This document shows, piece by piece, positions 11,598 to 25,473 of a DNA stretch of 64,000 nucleotides. The notes beneath the pieces are model-generated. The model was not told the origin of the DNA. It saw only the letters and a list, made by a program, of their open reading frames with translations, and did not search any database. Within the stretch, counting starts at the first letter, position 1. Each line of letters begins with the position of its first letter. The stretch is from positions 248,001 to 312,000 of the forward strand of contig CALSFV010000235.1 of assembly GCA_943737045.1 (NCBI GenBank), read 5' to 3'. The position numbers and the translations under genes were made by a program. This DNA is from Parapristionchus giblindavisi (lineage: Eukaryota > Nematoda > Chromadorea > Rhabditida > Diplogasteridae).

Positions 11598-12989
11598 ATA
11601 GTACGGTAGCTGCCAAATTACGGATTGCGAACTGACTTTTTAGCTACCGTTGTTCGACCACTTAATATGATCTTCTACCATACCCCCATACTCAATTTCT
11701 TTGTATACGTTCTTTTCTACCTGAATTAATTATCGATTATTGCAATTACGTTGTTTATTTTTGTATTACATATCATTAACTTTTGTTGAAAAATTCCCCT
11801 TCTTCTGAATTGTTCGTTGTTTTGACCTCATGTGAGTAAAGATTTCGCATTTTTTCACACCGATAAAATCACTGTTCATACTTTCAAAACGTATTGTTTG
11901 GCTTTCCTCTTTGATAAACATACAACACAACTAGTTAACCAAGTTTAACACGACCAGGTTATCTTGACTGGAGCAGTGAAAATTTACCTACAGTGCCTCG
12001 TAAGCTACAGTACGGCAATCGAATGATGGTTAGGGTAACAGGCAGAACCTAATATATGGTAAAATGGGAGATACTGTGGTAACAGCAGATTATACCCAGT
12101 TTGCGTTCGAGCGGATATTGTAGGATACTACAGCGTAGCATAAAAGTCGTGGGACACTTTTTCATTTTTTTTATAACGTTTGTTTCAGGAAAGCAATCAA
12201 GCTGATCTATTGAGCAAGTGTAGAGAATTTATGAAGGGATACAAACGTGATGTGTGTGTGTGTGTGAATGATGTAGAAAGGGCGAGTTAAAGGAACACCT
12301 CGAACAACTTTGAAACTCACCGCTCTGGCCACGCTCTCTCGTAGATAAAGAAAGCGAGAGAAAGAATTTGCATAAGCGGAGAGTTTCGAAATTAGCTCGG
12401 GTGTGCCTTTAATTGTATGTTTGTACGAATGAGCACAAAATCTGGAAAAGGTATCGTATAAATGGAGCGACAATGATACAGGATATGTTTCACGATATCC
12501 TTTTTAGCCCCAACATTAATGAAGCAGTTGGTGCTTAATAATATAATGCTGGTTAATAAATCATTTTTCAAATATGTGGAATAAGCAATTTACAATAGAG
12601 ATATCCATTTGAGTAAAGAAAAAGTCCTCCTCGAAAATAGTCAGTTGGCAATAACTACTCACTTTATGGGACCTCTGGACCATGGGTCCCCTTTAGTGGT
12701 TGGAGTGAAAAGAACTCATAAACTGAGTGTGTCTGTCGCAGCGAATCCCTTTTATATAGTGAACTAAGCCCCGCCCATTTGACTGCGCGGGGATGGACAC
12801 CCATTATAATCAAGTAAAGCCTTGTATAACACCCCAAAATTTTATTAACATAATTGGAAGAAATCAAGGGCGGTAGATTCACAGCGTTGAACGTTGAGTA
12901 GAAGAACAGTGGTTGATTCAGCAAACGATCGCTCGACTAGGAGATGTAAGCAGAGATTGGGAGAGTTTCCATTCTACATGTAGAATGGA
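11598..12989. other. 3' flank of THOC3 copy 1 and spacer
   Basis: Bases 11760-11930 are a conserved 3' flank found after every THOC3 copy (25976, 29270, 39684, 50895). A TTAA-flanked AGGCACAC MITE sits at 12291-12418, preceded by a short GT run. At 12664-12960 is a spacer repeated at 30890, 41303 and 51930, including a remnant of a tRNA-derived SINE. No gene seen. Confidence 0.7.
12291..12418. mobile_element. AGGCACAC MITE
   Basis: Palindrome flanked by TTAA on both sides (12287-12290 and 12419-12422). The arms carry ACCGCTCTGG and GCGGAGAGTTTCGAAATTAG; the centre has CTCTCTCGTAGATAAAGAAA. Confidence 0.8.
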
Positions 12990-14544
12990 AAGTAATTAAG
13001 CAGATTATTGATTGATCGATCGATCGATTGATGCATGATAGATTATTTGATCCCCCGTGACCACTTTCCCTGCTTTTATTATTATTTAATTATATTGTGT
13101 GTAAAAAATCAATATTTAAAATCAATATTTATCAGCATTCTTTCGTCCATAATTCTCGCCATTCCGTCCCGAATACGACCGCTTATTATAATAATATCGA
13201 TTGATTATTGATTGTCTGCCTGTCGGAGTACTGTAGCCTAGCTTTCTCTATTTTGATCCTGTAGATTACTGTAGTCCCTAGACCACGCCCCCGTTCCCTC
13301 AATTCACCTTCATATTGTCAATTCTGTTCGTCGATTCTAGTCACACCACCCCTCTCATCCCTTGTGTATGTGTGCGCGTGCGAATATCGAGTACTACTTT
13401 TCCCAAAATACACCACAATGGTGCGCACCCACACACACTACACACCATAACCCGATAGATATCATCGTGCGCTCGTTATCATACCTATAATAAGTGCTTG
13501 CAATCATATTGTCCTTGTCATCATCCTACTAATACCAGCTATATTATTATGATCAGATCTTATCGATTTTTTCTCACCCTGTTACCGTCAGTAGCCCCCT
13601 CTTTATCAGACACGCCCAATCCCTTTAAGGCCCTAAAATGCGCGCATACAGCTGCTGTTCTTCTTCAAACACGTTCTACATAGTATTGATCTCTGAGCTA
13701 ATCCGCAAAACGTGTCAGACCCCCCGCCCACACACATAGTTGCATACTACTGTACCATGCCCCGCCCCTCCCCCCCCTTCGTTGGCCCCGCCCACGCTCT
13801 AATTATCGATTGTATTGATTCACGTTCGTGATGGCATTAAAGCATTAGCAATCAATCAATAATGTGTTTGTGAGCATATCAGATTGTTGTCATCGATCAA
13901 GTGATGATATCTGACTGAAAGGAAGGAGTATGGTACATGATTGGGAATATTGATTCTTAATATCATGCACATCTTTCATCAAAAGGAGATTAACGTTTGT
14001 CTTGTGTTGAAGACGTGATATTTATTGGTTAATATCGATTCGTTATATATTAATCGATAATGAATCTATTGATTAGTTATGAATCAATGGTGACATTATT
14101 GACTAATTATCTGATATTATTGATTAGTTACCCATCAATCGATAATGGTGGTGGAACGCTCGCGTCGAATGGTTGCCCGTGGCACGAGTCTCGAGGACTT
14201 TGTCGACTACTTCGCGTCGAACAAGCGCATCCGGCCCTTCGAACTGCAGGTATACGGTAGAACGGGGGATTACGGTAGTGAGGCGTTACTGTAGACGACA
14301 GGTGCTAGATTGTGTGAGTAAGACGCACGTTTTTTAATAAGCTGTCATTTTTGGACGTTAGTTACAGCAGTATCGACGTACGCCTACTTGGGTGTATATC
14401 AACAAATCGAAACGAGAATTCACAGGGGTGCGCTTGATTCAGCAGCAAAATGAGTTTCTTGATCTTTGATCTTTGATCTTTTGCAGTCCCAGCGGAGCTA
14501 CTCCCAGATAGACGGTTCTTCGCGTTACGGTGGATCGGTAAGTC

Positions 14545-14619
<75 letters not shown>

Positions 14620-14620
<1 letters not shown>

Positions 14621-14848
14621 GTTGGATGCCGACATTCCGCGTATCAATATAATGTCAATAGACAACAGGACGAGTCAGTATAGACTGGTTTATCAGAGAT
14701 TGGGAGGGTCTTATATAGTCGTCTTTGTGCTGCAGTCACAAAGGAATCTTATTAGGCAAATGTAACGTCCTTATCCATTCTTCATGCCTGTCTCTCTAGT
14801 CGCACTAGAGCGGTCGATCCTCGTCGCCAGAGCGGTCGATCCACAACA
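14620..14848 (-). repeat. 3' LTR
   Basis: 229 bases, by eye identical to 18213-18441. It is the 3' LTR because the element lies on the minus strand and the purine tract abuts it. Confidence 0.88.
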
Positions 14849-17800
14849 CCTCCCCCAAGTGACCGCGTCACTTCATCTGATATCTCTGAAACCTAGTATC
14901 TTACTACTAGGAGGAAGTTCCAGTATTACCCAGGGTAAATCAACTACATGATTCTCAATCACGTACCGTATCACCTTTGTCCCTGTTTACCGTACTCTCC
15001 CTTGCGTATACATTTAGTCTTCCACATCACATTCTATAGGAGGGGTTGTGCACGGGGTATATCAGGCGACAGTCTACCGAAGAGAACCGATTCTCTTCTA
15101 CGACACAGTCTACAACTCCGGTCATTACTTCCAGGAATTTACTACATCCTTAGGATTGTTTCCCAATTGGGTGCATTAAGATCAATCTAGACTCGTAGTT
15201 CTTATCGTGATCTCAGATCCTTCGATCCTTCTGGATACGATACTCCACTCTAGACTGAATTCCTCAACACGAACCTTCCTTCACTTCCATCCTCGATGGA
15301 ACGAAGTAGACTTCGGAGTAACCGTAGACTTATATACCCCCATGTGCCAAATATCATGCAGACTCAACTGAATTTAATTTCCCTTCTTAACCTCTTCTCT
15401 GGAATGATTTGTGATTCAATTATATCATAACGTGCAGTACGCTTTCTTATTATTTCGGATCGCCTAGGTAAGGATCGGTCGTTCTTTTGTCATCGACAGA
15501 CTCACTTCCATCCTTCCCTTTCTGCTTTCCCATAAATCGTTTGCAACGTTAAACCATTTGAACATCACAAGATTTCCACACAGATTTTGGGTTATTTCAT
15601 ATGATCTGCATGACATTTCCGATGACCATACCCATAGTGAAAACTCCTTTACCGAGTATGACTGTCACTATTCCGGGTATCCATTTGTCATCACCTCCGA
15701 GAAAATTTACAATGCATACATCGTCGCCAACCGAACAATCACGCTCTCTCGATTTCAGGTTACATCTTCGGACCATTCCTTCACGATAGTCTGACCTTGG
15801 TTTGCCCTGTGCACTATTGATTACTCCATGTTGGTAATCAATACCCGTTCTCTGACTCCGCCCCATTAAGCATTCTCCTGGACTCTTTCCAGTTGCCGGG
15901 TGAGGAGTAACCCGATATTCACATAGCCAATCTCTTACCGCACTGTTCAACCTTTTCCAGAACGTACACATTTCTCTACACCCTGCTCGAAAGACTGAAC
16001 TATTCCTTCAGCTTCTCCATTCGAGTTAGGATGGTATGCTTTGGTCAGCATGTGTGTGATGTTCTTCGTTGTACAGTACTCCGAGAATTCTTCCGATGTC
16101 AGTTGAGGACCGTTGTCAGAATCCAGCTGTTCTGGAAGACCATGCGTGGCGAACATTTTATCCAATGCCTTTGTCGTAGCTTTAGTGGTTACCTTATTCA
16201 TTTTCACCACTTCGACTTCGCATCATAACTCTGGAAGGACCGGCGAAATCAATATGCACTCTCTGCCATGACTTCTCCGGCTCTTCCCAGGAATACAAGG
16301 GTATCCGCGTTAGGACATTACCCAGCCGTATGCAAATCTCACAGTTCCTCGCTGCCTCATCAATCTTACGATCAATTTGCGGAAAACAGATCTTTGCACG
16401 GGCCAACGCCTTCATCCTTGCTTTTCCAAAGTAGTTTTCGTGCAATGTTGCCAACATGTCTTTTCTAACCCGTTGGGCATTATTACTCTCTCATTCCGAG
16501 TAATACAAAACCATTATCTCTCAACTCATCTTTTTTTTTTGGCTAAGAATATCCTGAGATCGGGATCCTTGGTTTTCACCGGAAAACCCGTGCGCCACCA
16601 TTTCCCTTACCTTAGACTACCTCTCGTCATTACTGGTTTCTTCAACAAGACGAACTCTAGATACGGGTATCTTCTGGTATACTAACTCAACCTGAAGCAC
16701 CCGCATCTCATGTTCAACCAGGACCCGTTGTCTTTTAGGGATAATGTTTTCTACTGGCAATCTTGACGGTCCATCAGCATTACCGACTTCTTTTCTGCGT
16801 CTTTACTCGCGCATTGCGACCATCGGTGACTCATGCTTAGGACCGAAAATCGTGACCAAGGGTTTGTGGTCCATCCGTAAGGTGAATCTCCTGCCGTGCA
16901 AGATCTGGTTGAACTTTGCTATGCCATATACCAACACTACAGTGTTCTCTGGGTCATCATGGCATAGAAATTCGGCCTCCACCAACAACTCTTTAATCTT
17001 TTGGAAAGTATCTTTTTGCCTAGTGAGAACCAAATATTTTTTAGACTCTTCGTCTAATTCGATCTGCATATACGCGTCCTTAAGACCAATCCTCGAAAAC
17101 TTTTGCCCTCCGTCCAACATATGGAATAAGTCATCTGGTTTTGGTAAAGGATACTGGTTAATAACCAGTACAGGATTCACGGTTACTTTAAAATCACCGC
17201 AAATACTGTCCTTACCCCCAGGCTTAGGGACTACCACTCATGGTGTCTCCCACTCCTTATGAACTGGCTTTAAGTATTTCTTGATCTACCCACGTATCCA
17301 ATGCTTGATCAACCATTGTTCTCACCGCAAATGGTACCGGTCTAGCACGAACAACATGGGTTCGGGATCCGCCTCACGAAATCTCCAATTATCTTCCGTG
17401 ATCTGGCATCTCCCTAGCCCTTTTTTTCGAATAGCTCAGCGTTTTCTTTCAAAAACCGCTCTTCGACATTGTTTTCGTTCTGCTTCCTGACCTCATTCAC
17501 TCGATAAAGCTTTCCCAGATTCATCTTGAGTTGTTGGATCAGGTCCATGACTAGCTTCATCCCTTCTCTTCTTAACCAAACCAGCATTATGGACTCTAGG
17601 CGTAGCATATCCTCGTAAAGTCTCACTCGCTTGAGATATCTTTACTTCTGACATGTTACTACCTTCCAAGTTTCTTGCTGATTTCAGAAGTTCCGGGAAT
17701 TTACTTTTGGGTGTTTCTCCAAGTCTCTTCCCAATATCGTCAGACTTGATCCCACACACCAAAGTCATAGCTCGGACCATATCGAGGAAATCCGCTACGT

Positions 17801-18212
17801 CCTTGAACTCACAAAGCTTGGCTTTCTGCTGTAGCTCCACCGCATACTCTGATATCAACTGACCATCCATCTAGTGCGCATCAGCCGCACCCTTTCGGAT
17901 AATATCAGAGTCTGGCTCAAACAGCTCCTCCATAGCCTTTGTGAGTTCCTCGTACGGAACACCATCCAGATCTTAGTCGACTAACTTACTCTTTAAAGCC
18001 GTATAACTGGTTCACTTCTCCCACATCGGCTAAGAAATATAACCGTTCCTCGGAGATACCAGTCACCTTACGCAACTTTAGAGAGTTCCCGAATAGCTTC
18101 CTTCTCACTTGGAAACTATTCCCTGGTATCTAAGACATCATAGATCTACCTCCACCTCTGGCCATCTTACGCCCTGAGAGGTCTGGGTATTCGCGTTCAG
18201 AACCTGGTCGCC

Positions 18213-18441
18213 AGTTGGATGCCGACATTCCGCGTATCAATATAATGTCAATAGACAACAGGACGAGTCAGTATAGACTGGTTTATCAGAGATTGGGAGG
18301 GTCTTATATAGTCGTCTTTGTGCTGCAGTCACAAAGGAATCTTATTAGGCAAATGTAACGTCCTTATCCATTCTTCATGCCTGTCTCTCTAGTCGCACTA
18401 GAGCGGTCGATCCTCGTCGCCAGAGCGGTCGATCCACAACA
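18213..18441 (-). repeat. 5' LTR
   Basis: Second copy of the 229-base LTR, with a primer-binding-site-like TGGCGACCAGG adjoining it on the internal side. Confidence 0.88.
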
Positions 18442-18492
<51 letters not shown>

Positions 18493-18898
18493 TAAAAAAT
18501 GTATATTTACTATTGTTCAGTCGTCTACTACCAACAACATGCTGTATTCTGTGTCGTGGAACTGGTGTGTTTTAATTAATTAATTAATAATAATAATAAT
18601 TAATAATAATAAAAATGAGAATAATTGTGATGCTTTCTTTCATTTCATAACTTCAAGACCCATCGAAGACATGAAGAGATTTATTTATATATGATTTCTC
18701 TTCCACCAGAAAGCAACTGGTTGAATATATAATAATAAAAATTCATTGAATTGAACGAATCGGGGGATCGGATATATCTGTTAGTTATATCTTTTTGAAG
18801 GATGCTCGTAGCCATGGTGGCCAGATACTAATTTATTATTATTCTTTAAAAAAATATTTATGAATAGGAAACTTTGAAAACGACGAAAAATATTATTA

Positions 18899-18986
<88 letters not shown>

Positions 18987-19096
18987 TGTTATTATTTATT
19001 TTTATTTTTGAAAAATTTATTAATGATTTAAGATCGCGACCGGCTCTAAAGACAAGATCGTATCTGTGGGAACGTTTGACATCAGTGGAAAGGTAT

Positions 19097-20637
19097 TAAG
19101 AGACCGGCTCGGTAAGACTCGAGCATATTGACCCCCTACCGGACATTCGCGAGGACTTTCGATCTGGCCCTTAATACTTTCATCATAGATACATACCGGG
19201 GGGAGACCGATGAAAGTTATAGTGAAAATGCCCTTAGGCTCAAACCCGGCTCAAATATGTCACACTAAGTAAAAAATTGAAAAAATCATATCTTTTCACT
19301 CGTGATAGCTAGAACTTTTATTTCTTTTTATTAGTGAATGACATGCCATGCACTCTTACAAACACTGCTGAACATTAATATCATATCGTTGTGAACATGT
19401 TTTTTCGAGTCTTATTTTCAGATTTTTTTCCTTCTATCCTCGTTGAAGAGATACTGCAAGAAATGTCATAGTGCATATTCTAGCCCTGACGATTGTGTAC
19501 ATGGTGGTCACATTCCCTTAACCAGCCAGTTTGTCATAAGCCTCGAGAATTGCAACTGAATGTGAGATATGTGTAAATTGCAAAAATCAAAAATTAAATT
19601 TCTTGAAATTCGCAAGAATAAGAGGTAGCTTTATTACGTGATTTTACTCGTAGCGACGCGCGTACATAGGAAAAATATACAAATAGACTCGGACTACATT
19701 TTCAAAAAATTGAGAAAAATAATTATTTTATTTTTATTTTTTCAAACTGCACATTGAGTCGACCGTCAAGTCAAGTTGATTCATAGGACGGATGGTGGCT
19801 GATGCATGTCCGTTTACGAAAACAAATGCCACGTAAAGAATCGTCGTTTCGCAGATCTAGAATTTATTTTATAAATCATCAAACTTGAAAATTTATATGT
19901 TTCTTTCATATAAATCGGTTGGAAGGTGGCGCATCAGCCACCATCCGCCCTATGAATCAACTTGACTTGACGGTCGACTGAATGTGGGAGTTGAAAAAAT
20001 AAAAATAAAATAATTATTTTTCTCAATTTTTTTTAAATGTAGTCAGAGTCTATTTGTATATTTTTCCTATGTACGCGCGTCGTTACGAGTAAAATCAAGT
20101 AATAAAGCTACCTCTTATTCTTGCGAATTTCAGGAAATTTAATTTTCGATTTTTGCAATTTACACATATCTCACATTCAGTTGCAATTCTCGAGGCTTAT
20201 GACAAAATGGCTGGTTAAGGGAATGTGACCACCATGTACACAATCGTCAGGGCTAGAATATGCACTATGACATTTCTTGCAGTATCTCTTCAACGAGGAT
20301 AGAAGGGAAAAAATCTGAAAATCAGACACGAAAAAACATATTCAGAACGATATGATATTAATGTTCAGCAGTGTTTGTAAGAGTGCATGGCATGTCATTC
20401 ACTAATAAAAAGAAATAAAAGTTCTAGCTATCACGAGTGAAAAGATATGAATTTTTAATTTTTTTACTCAATGTGACATATTTGGGCCGGGTTTGAGCCT
20501 AAGGGCATTTTCACTATAACTTTCATCGGTCTCCCCCCGGTATGTATCTATGATGAAAGTATTAAGGGCCAGCTCGAAAGTCCTCGCGAATGTCCGGTAG
20601 GGGGTCAATATGCTCGAGTCTTACCGAGCCGGTCTCT
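19097..20637. mobile_element. TTAA-flanked 1.5 kb foldback element
   Basis: Near-perfect inverted repeat with arms of about 705 bases (to about 19805 and from about 19930) around a loop of about 125. The ends read GAGACCGGCTCGG and are flanked by TTAA on both sides; copies 1, 3 and 4 have no insertion here, so the site is known. TTAA duplication is typical of the piggyBac superfamily (family knowledge). No transposase was seen, so it is non-autonomous. Confidence 0.85.
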
Positions 20638-23600
20638 TAATAATAATAATAATAATAATGATTTTTCTATCGAATAAAGCGATGTGAGCGGATTAACAAT
20701 CCTCTGTTACCCAACTGTTAAAGTTGAAGTTGTAGATCATGAGTGTGACTGGTGCATAGCGTTTCCAGAGTGAGCGGTATTGGTGTGACAGAACAAAAAG
20801 GATAGAGCGAAAGTGAGATAGTATGCAAATGTGGGAGAGCACAGACGGTTAAAGTGCACCATCATGTACCATAACGTGCTTTGTGGCATTTTGCGTTTTT
20901 TTTCGATGACCGCTCTCGCTTTATTGGAGAAACGCAGTGACTGGTTGACGATGTTATTTAATCGTTATATTTTCAGTTCCGCCAGACGCTCTGCGGCACC
21001 ACACACATGGAATCCGTCAATAAGGTAGGTAGATCAGGGACTGGTGTTGAGGGGCATGGATTATCGATTGATTGATCGATAATTTACCGTAATATCAAAA
21101 ATTATTGATTGATTACTCGATCTTGTAACATGATGTCTTGATGATATGATTTAACGATTGCATACTGTAGGTTGTTCGATTATTGATTTTCCGCGTAATT
21201 ATCGATTTATCGATTGTAGATCGCATGACATCCGTCCAATCCCTCACTGCTAGCGTCCGCGTCCGCCGACCGCTCCGTATGCATATGGGACACGCGGCAG
21301 AAGAACTCGAAACCTGGAAGGATTTCCACTAAAGGTACGGTGGGGAAGGGATTTAGGAGGTGTACTGTAGGCTTCTCAAAACTACCTTCCTTGAAGTGCA
21401 GTCTGGCAATGTGCCAATTTTTTAAAGTCAAACTGAATGTTTACTTTTCCACTTATCGTGAAACGCTGCGTTAGCTCTTTCATTTGACGTTGTCATTGAT
21501 ATAATCAATAAGTCATTATCGATTGATTTGATTACTAGTCGATAGTCTCCCACTACCATATTCCATCGTTCAGCCGCGTCAACGAGCGTCTCGTGGTCGC
21601 CGTGCGGTCAGTATCTCGTCGTCGGAGACAAGGACGAGCGACTGTTCCTGATTGAGGGACGCACATTCTCAATTGGAAAGGTATACGGTAGCTCTATCTA
21701 TCTCGAATTACGGTTACGGTAGCTAGTGTTCAAATGATGGTTACGGTAACCCGCACAACTGAATATATGTTATGCACGGAGATACTGTGGTAACAGCAGA
21801 TTATGCCCATTTTTCGTTCGTTTTTACTCTAGGCGTACTGTATTATCGATTTATCGATTGCTTTATTGATTTCAGACTGTGGACTTCAATCGTCTCGAGG
21901 TGAACGAGTTCGTGTACGACCACACGGGCAACCATCTCATCGTGGCACTCGGATCGGGCAAGATGGGCATTGTTGAGTGAGTGGTCCGTTGTAGTGTGAT
22001 ATGGAAAAATTCGTGGCACTCGGATCGGGCAAGATGGGCATTGTTGAGTGAGTAGTTCGTTTTAGAGTGATGTGCAAAATTGCCATTTGTTCGACAATAC
22101 ACTAAAACATATACACGTGCTGTGTGGGGATTTATATCATCATTGGTATGACTCAGTATCCCTCAAATTGGTAGATCGATAATTGTTTTGATTACCGACT
22201 TTGTGTGCTCTCGCACGATTCAGGCGCACTCTCCACAGTCGAGCTGCATCTCGGTGAGCCAGAATATTGATTTATTTTTTTTCATCCACGTATCATTGCC
22301 TTTTGTTTGGTAAACACGTTATAAGTTGCAATTGAAACGCGATTTCTGCGGCTAATCCAACTGTAAACACGTTTTGCATTGCCAATCCATATTGCTTACT
22401 AGCATTGAGAATATATTGATGAATGATATCTAGCCACCAATCAATCAATAATTTGTGGATTACTGTAGATAGCGATCTCCGCGTCGGGAGATCGTCTGGC
22501 GGTGGGCGCATCGGATGCGCTCTGCTCCATCTGGGACACGACGGACCTCATCTGTGATAGGGTTATCTCGAGGTACGGTAGTGCATTGACTTATTGATTG
22601 GTTGGTCGATTTATTGATTGATCAATTTATTGATCTATTTATTTATTGCATATGGTTAAAAATGCCAGAACGATTAGGATAGTCTTTCGTTAGCGAACCT
22701 TGACAACCAATCAATACTATCCCAATTAATTCACTAAGATACGGTAGACAGGCTACAGTAACCCTGCAGCATTGCCATAATTGCTGCAATACTGTATATT
22801 TCACATTCAGACTGGATTACATGATTCGTGCGGTATCATTCTCACACGACGGACTGCTACTGGCGGTGGGCAGCGAGGACCATACGGTAGATGTGGCCTA
22901 CGTCGAAGATGGATCGAGGTACGATAGGGATACGGTACCAGGGGTACAGTAGCAAGTGAGATACAGTTGCCTGTGATCATATGTTCTCTAGGATACGGTG
23001 CATGATGGGATCGTAGGTACCGTAGGATACGGTAGAATGTAATCGTAGGTCACAGTACAGTATGTTCTCGGATTACGGTAGGATTATAGTGACACTTGTT
23101 ACGCTAACTTTATGTAATTGGTTTTGCGGATCAAGGTACTACCTTGGATTACGGTACTCAACTTTCAGGGTTGCGGGTGTGGCCACTGATTCAGAGACGT
23201 ACTCAATAGCATGGCATCCACGTGCACACTTGCTCGCTCTCGCGTGCGGATCCTCTTCTGACTCGCGGAGAGACTCGCGTCTCAAGGTCTACGGATTCCC
23301 CAGTACTTGAAGGGTACGGTAGTTGCCAAATTATGGATTGCGAACTGACTTTTTAAAGCTATCGTTTTTCCACCACTTAATATGATCTTCTACCATACGC
23401 CCACACTCAATTTCTTTGGTACCGTTCTTTTCTACCTGAATTAATTATCGATTATTGCAATTACGTTGTTTATTTTTGTACTATCGTACCTCAAAGTTTC
23501 TTGTTGCAGTGAAAGTTTCAGAAACATAGTGAACGTTTTTGAAGCGTTCTGAAAGTTTCACAACGCTTCAATCCTGTTTTTTTTAGCTCAATTCGAGTGT

Positions 23601-24092
23601 TTGTTTCTATTTTTCTCATGTTTTCTTTATATATGAGTCATTACCAACATATTATGATCAATACATAAAAAAATATTAACACTAATAACATGATATATGA
23701 ATTTCCTGGGAGCAAGTGAAAGCTCAGTTCACGATAAGTGATACTACCGTGTGCTTAGCAATTCTGATTCACGGTTCCGGCTCGTGAGAGGAGGAATGAG
23801 CAGGGCGGGCAAACTTTCTTTTATTCTTTTATTTTATTGTTCTACGTGAAGTTGCTTTTGCTGTGCACATATTATCTTTCAACTGTTCGAGTACTCAATA
23901 AACCAAATATTGATTGGTGAAACGGAATATTTATTGATCAATCGATAAACACAACAATCTCGGGGAGAAATATGAACGGAAATCCAAGGTATGCACAAAA
24001 ATGAATCACTAAACAAGTGAGGATTACGCTACAGTCCAAATAAAATTGAGTATCAAAGCAAGGGAATGTGGGTGATTACGGTAGGTATGAGA

Positions 24093-25473
24093 CTAGGGCT
24101 TCTTCACGACCGATACCATACTGTGTTTCATCTTATGACGAGTATCTTCATCAAGATCAGAATCAATATATGGAGATGGTGAACGATGTGATGAATCCTT
24201 CTTTTTTCTATCATCATCTGAACCAGATACCGGTTCCTGAATGAATTATTGATTGAATAAAGGGTATGGTACATCCGCAAACTTTCAATAGACACTACTT
24301 AACATTATAAAATTAAATCGACAGACCATATGAGAGATTCATTTTTCTAATAAAGTAAATGAAACAATAGTATGATCAATCACGATACCTCCTTGATCTT
24401 TCTATCAGCTCCTACTTTCTTCCTTTCATCTCTTCTATCATCACGATTCGATTGACCCGAATGATCCTACAATCGACAATTCATCACTCACAATTCATGT
24501 AACAAAAATTCGGCACTACTGCAGAAGCCCAGATTGGGGATGGCGACTAAAATAGGGGGCAGAAGTCGTATACTCCCCAGTTTGACTTTCCGTTGATTAT
24601 CTCACACTCTTTGCCCCACTTCTTGATCATTCTCTCCTTATGGTGTAGTTTAGAGCAAAATCAGCGAAGGTTTATCCCGGTTTAGGATAACTTCCAGTCT
24701 ACCACGATTCATGCCTTTGAAGACATTCACGAAATAGGAATGTTCTGGGATATCATGGTTTAGGGATTCGGAGGCTAAACTATTATTACCCCAATAATAT
24801 CTGAATCGATTCTGCCCTGGCTCCGCCCAGTTTGGGGCGATCTGGGCTTCTGCAGTAGTAAAAATTCGAAGTCATATTGTTGACTTTATTCAATATTCAT
24901 AGTATAAAGATACAAACCGCCGATCGTGCTACTTCAAAGGAGATTCCCGTATGACGAGACGAAGGAGTAGTCCAGATCTGTAATATAAAATCACTCATTA
25001 AGCAATGTAGTACGAAGAACCCGATTATTTAATCATGTCCACCTTTTTAACCGTCCTCCCCATAACAACTACCATAGTTCAACCAATATCTTACACAATA
25101 ATTTGCCCACATCTATGCAATTTCTGGATGGACTGAATGAATATATAAATACGGAGAATATGTATTGATGAAATAGCGGTACGTGATGTAAAACAGTGAA
25201 CATTGTACAATGTGCTGATGTAGGTCTGGACAAGTGAAAAAAGGAAATAAAAAGAAAACTAAGTGTACTCACCGAGCATTGCTGCAGTCTGCATAGACGG
25301 TGAAGCGAGACGCTGAGAGAAGCCCTAAATGGAAAATAATGAGTAAATCAATGATGAAAGGTTCCGCACAGCAATATGCTCAATTCACAAAGTAAATACT
25401 AAAAACGGGACTCACCAGATTAGATTCAGCTGCCCCGAGGCGAGAAGTGTGGAGTGGAGTTGAAAGACGACAT
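24093..25473 (-). pseudogene. Captured multi-exon gene fragment inside the TA element
   Basis: On the minus strand, exon-like blocks with splice signals can be read: 25416-25473 (MSSFNSTPHFSPR start), 25273-25325 (GFSQRLASPSMQTAAM), 24918-24977 (DLDYSFVSSYGNLL then TGA), 24389-24466 (DHSGQSNRDDRRDERKK) and 24093-24236, ending EDTRHKMKHSMVSVVKKP and TAG. The last two join in phase. The first exon has one G too many in a GGGG run and the third has a stop, so it is decayed. The product is not recognised; it ends in a charged, Ser/Lys-rich tail. It looks like a host gene carried by a non-autonomous transposon. Confidence 0.65.
24513..24859. mobile_element. Nested 347-bp MITE with 9-bp target duplication
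   Basis: Ends GCACTACTGCAGAAGCCCAG and CTGGGCTTCTGCAGTAGT, flanked by AAAAATTCG on both sides (24504-24512 and 24860-24868). It lies in an intron of the captured gene. An 8-9 bp duplication fits hAT or MULE families. A second copy is at 27802-28148. Confidence 0.82.

Larger units (their letters stand above)
14620..18441 (-). mobile_element. Defective Gypsy-like LTR retrotransposon
   Basis: Two apparently identical 229-base LTRs (14620-14848 and 18213-18441) bound a 3.8 kb element inserted in an (ATT)n run in intron 2 of THOC3 copy 2. In the minus orientation the LTR begins TGTTGTGG. A purine tract GGGGGAGG lies just inside the 3' LTR (14849-14860), and a TGGCGACCAGG-like primer site lies just inside the 5' LTR. 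Minus-strand fragments are, in order: gag-like (17414-17870), reverse transcriptase joined to RNase H (16803-17237), integrase zinc-binding region (16194-16457), integrase core (15947-16210) and integrase tail (15597-15971). Frames are broken and the RT palm with its YxDD motif appears deleted, so it cannot move by itself. Confidence 0.88.
14145..23310 (+). pseudogene. thoc-3: THOC3 copy 2, disrupted
   Basis: Same 12-exon plan as copy 1: 14145-14249, 14487-14537, 18521-18564, 19033-19092, 20977-21024, 21220-21334, 21574-21680, 21876-21976, 22195-22253 (remnant), 22469-22572, 22811-22918 and 23169-23310. Three independent lesions are visible. A 13-base deletion removes the end of exon 3 (WNCDGTQ is lost, with a frameshift). 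A TGG-to-TGA nonsense change sits at the third codon of exon 6. About 8 bases spanning the exon 9 acceptor and first codons are missing. It also carries an LTR retrotransposon in intron 2 and a 1.5 kb foldback in intron 4. Almost certainly non-functional, although exons 10-12 remain well conserved. Confidence 0.88.

Noticed and set aside
25069..25272. 67-codon minus-strand frame (and its duplicate at 28358)
   Set aside because: Lies in an intron between exon-like blocks of the captured gene.
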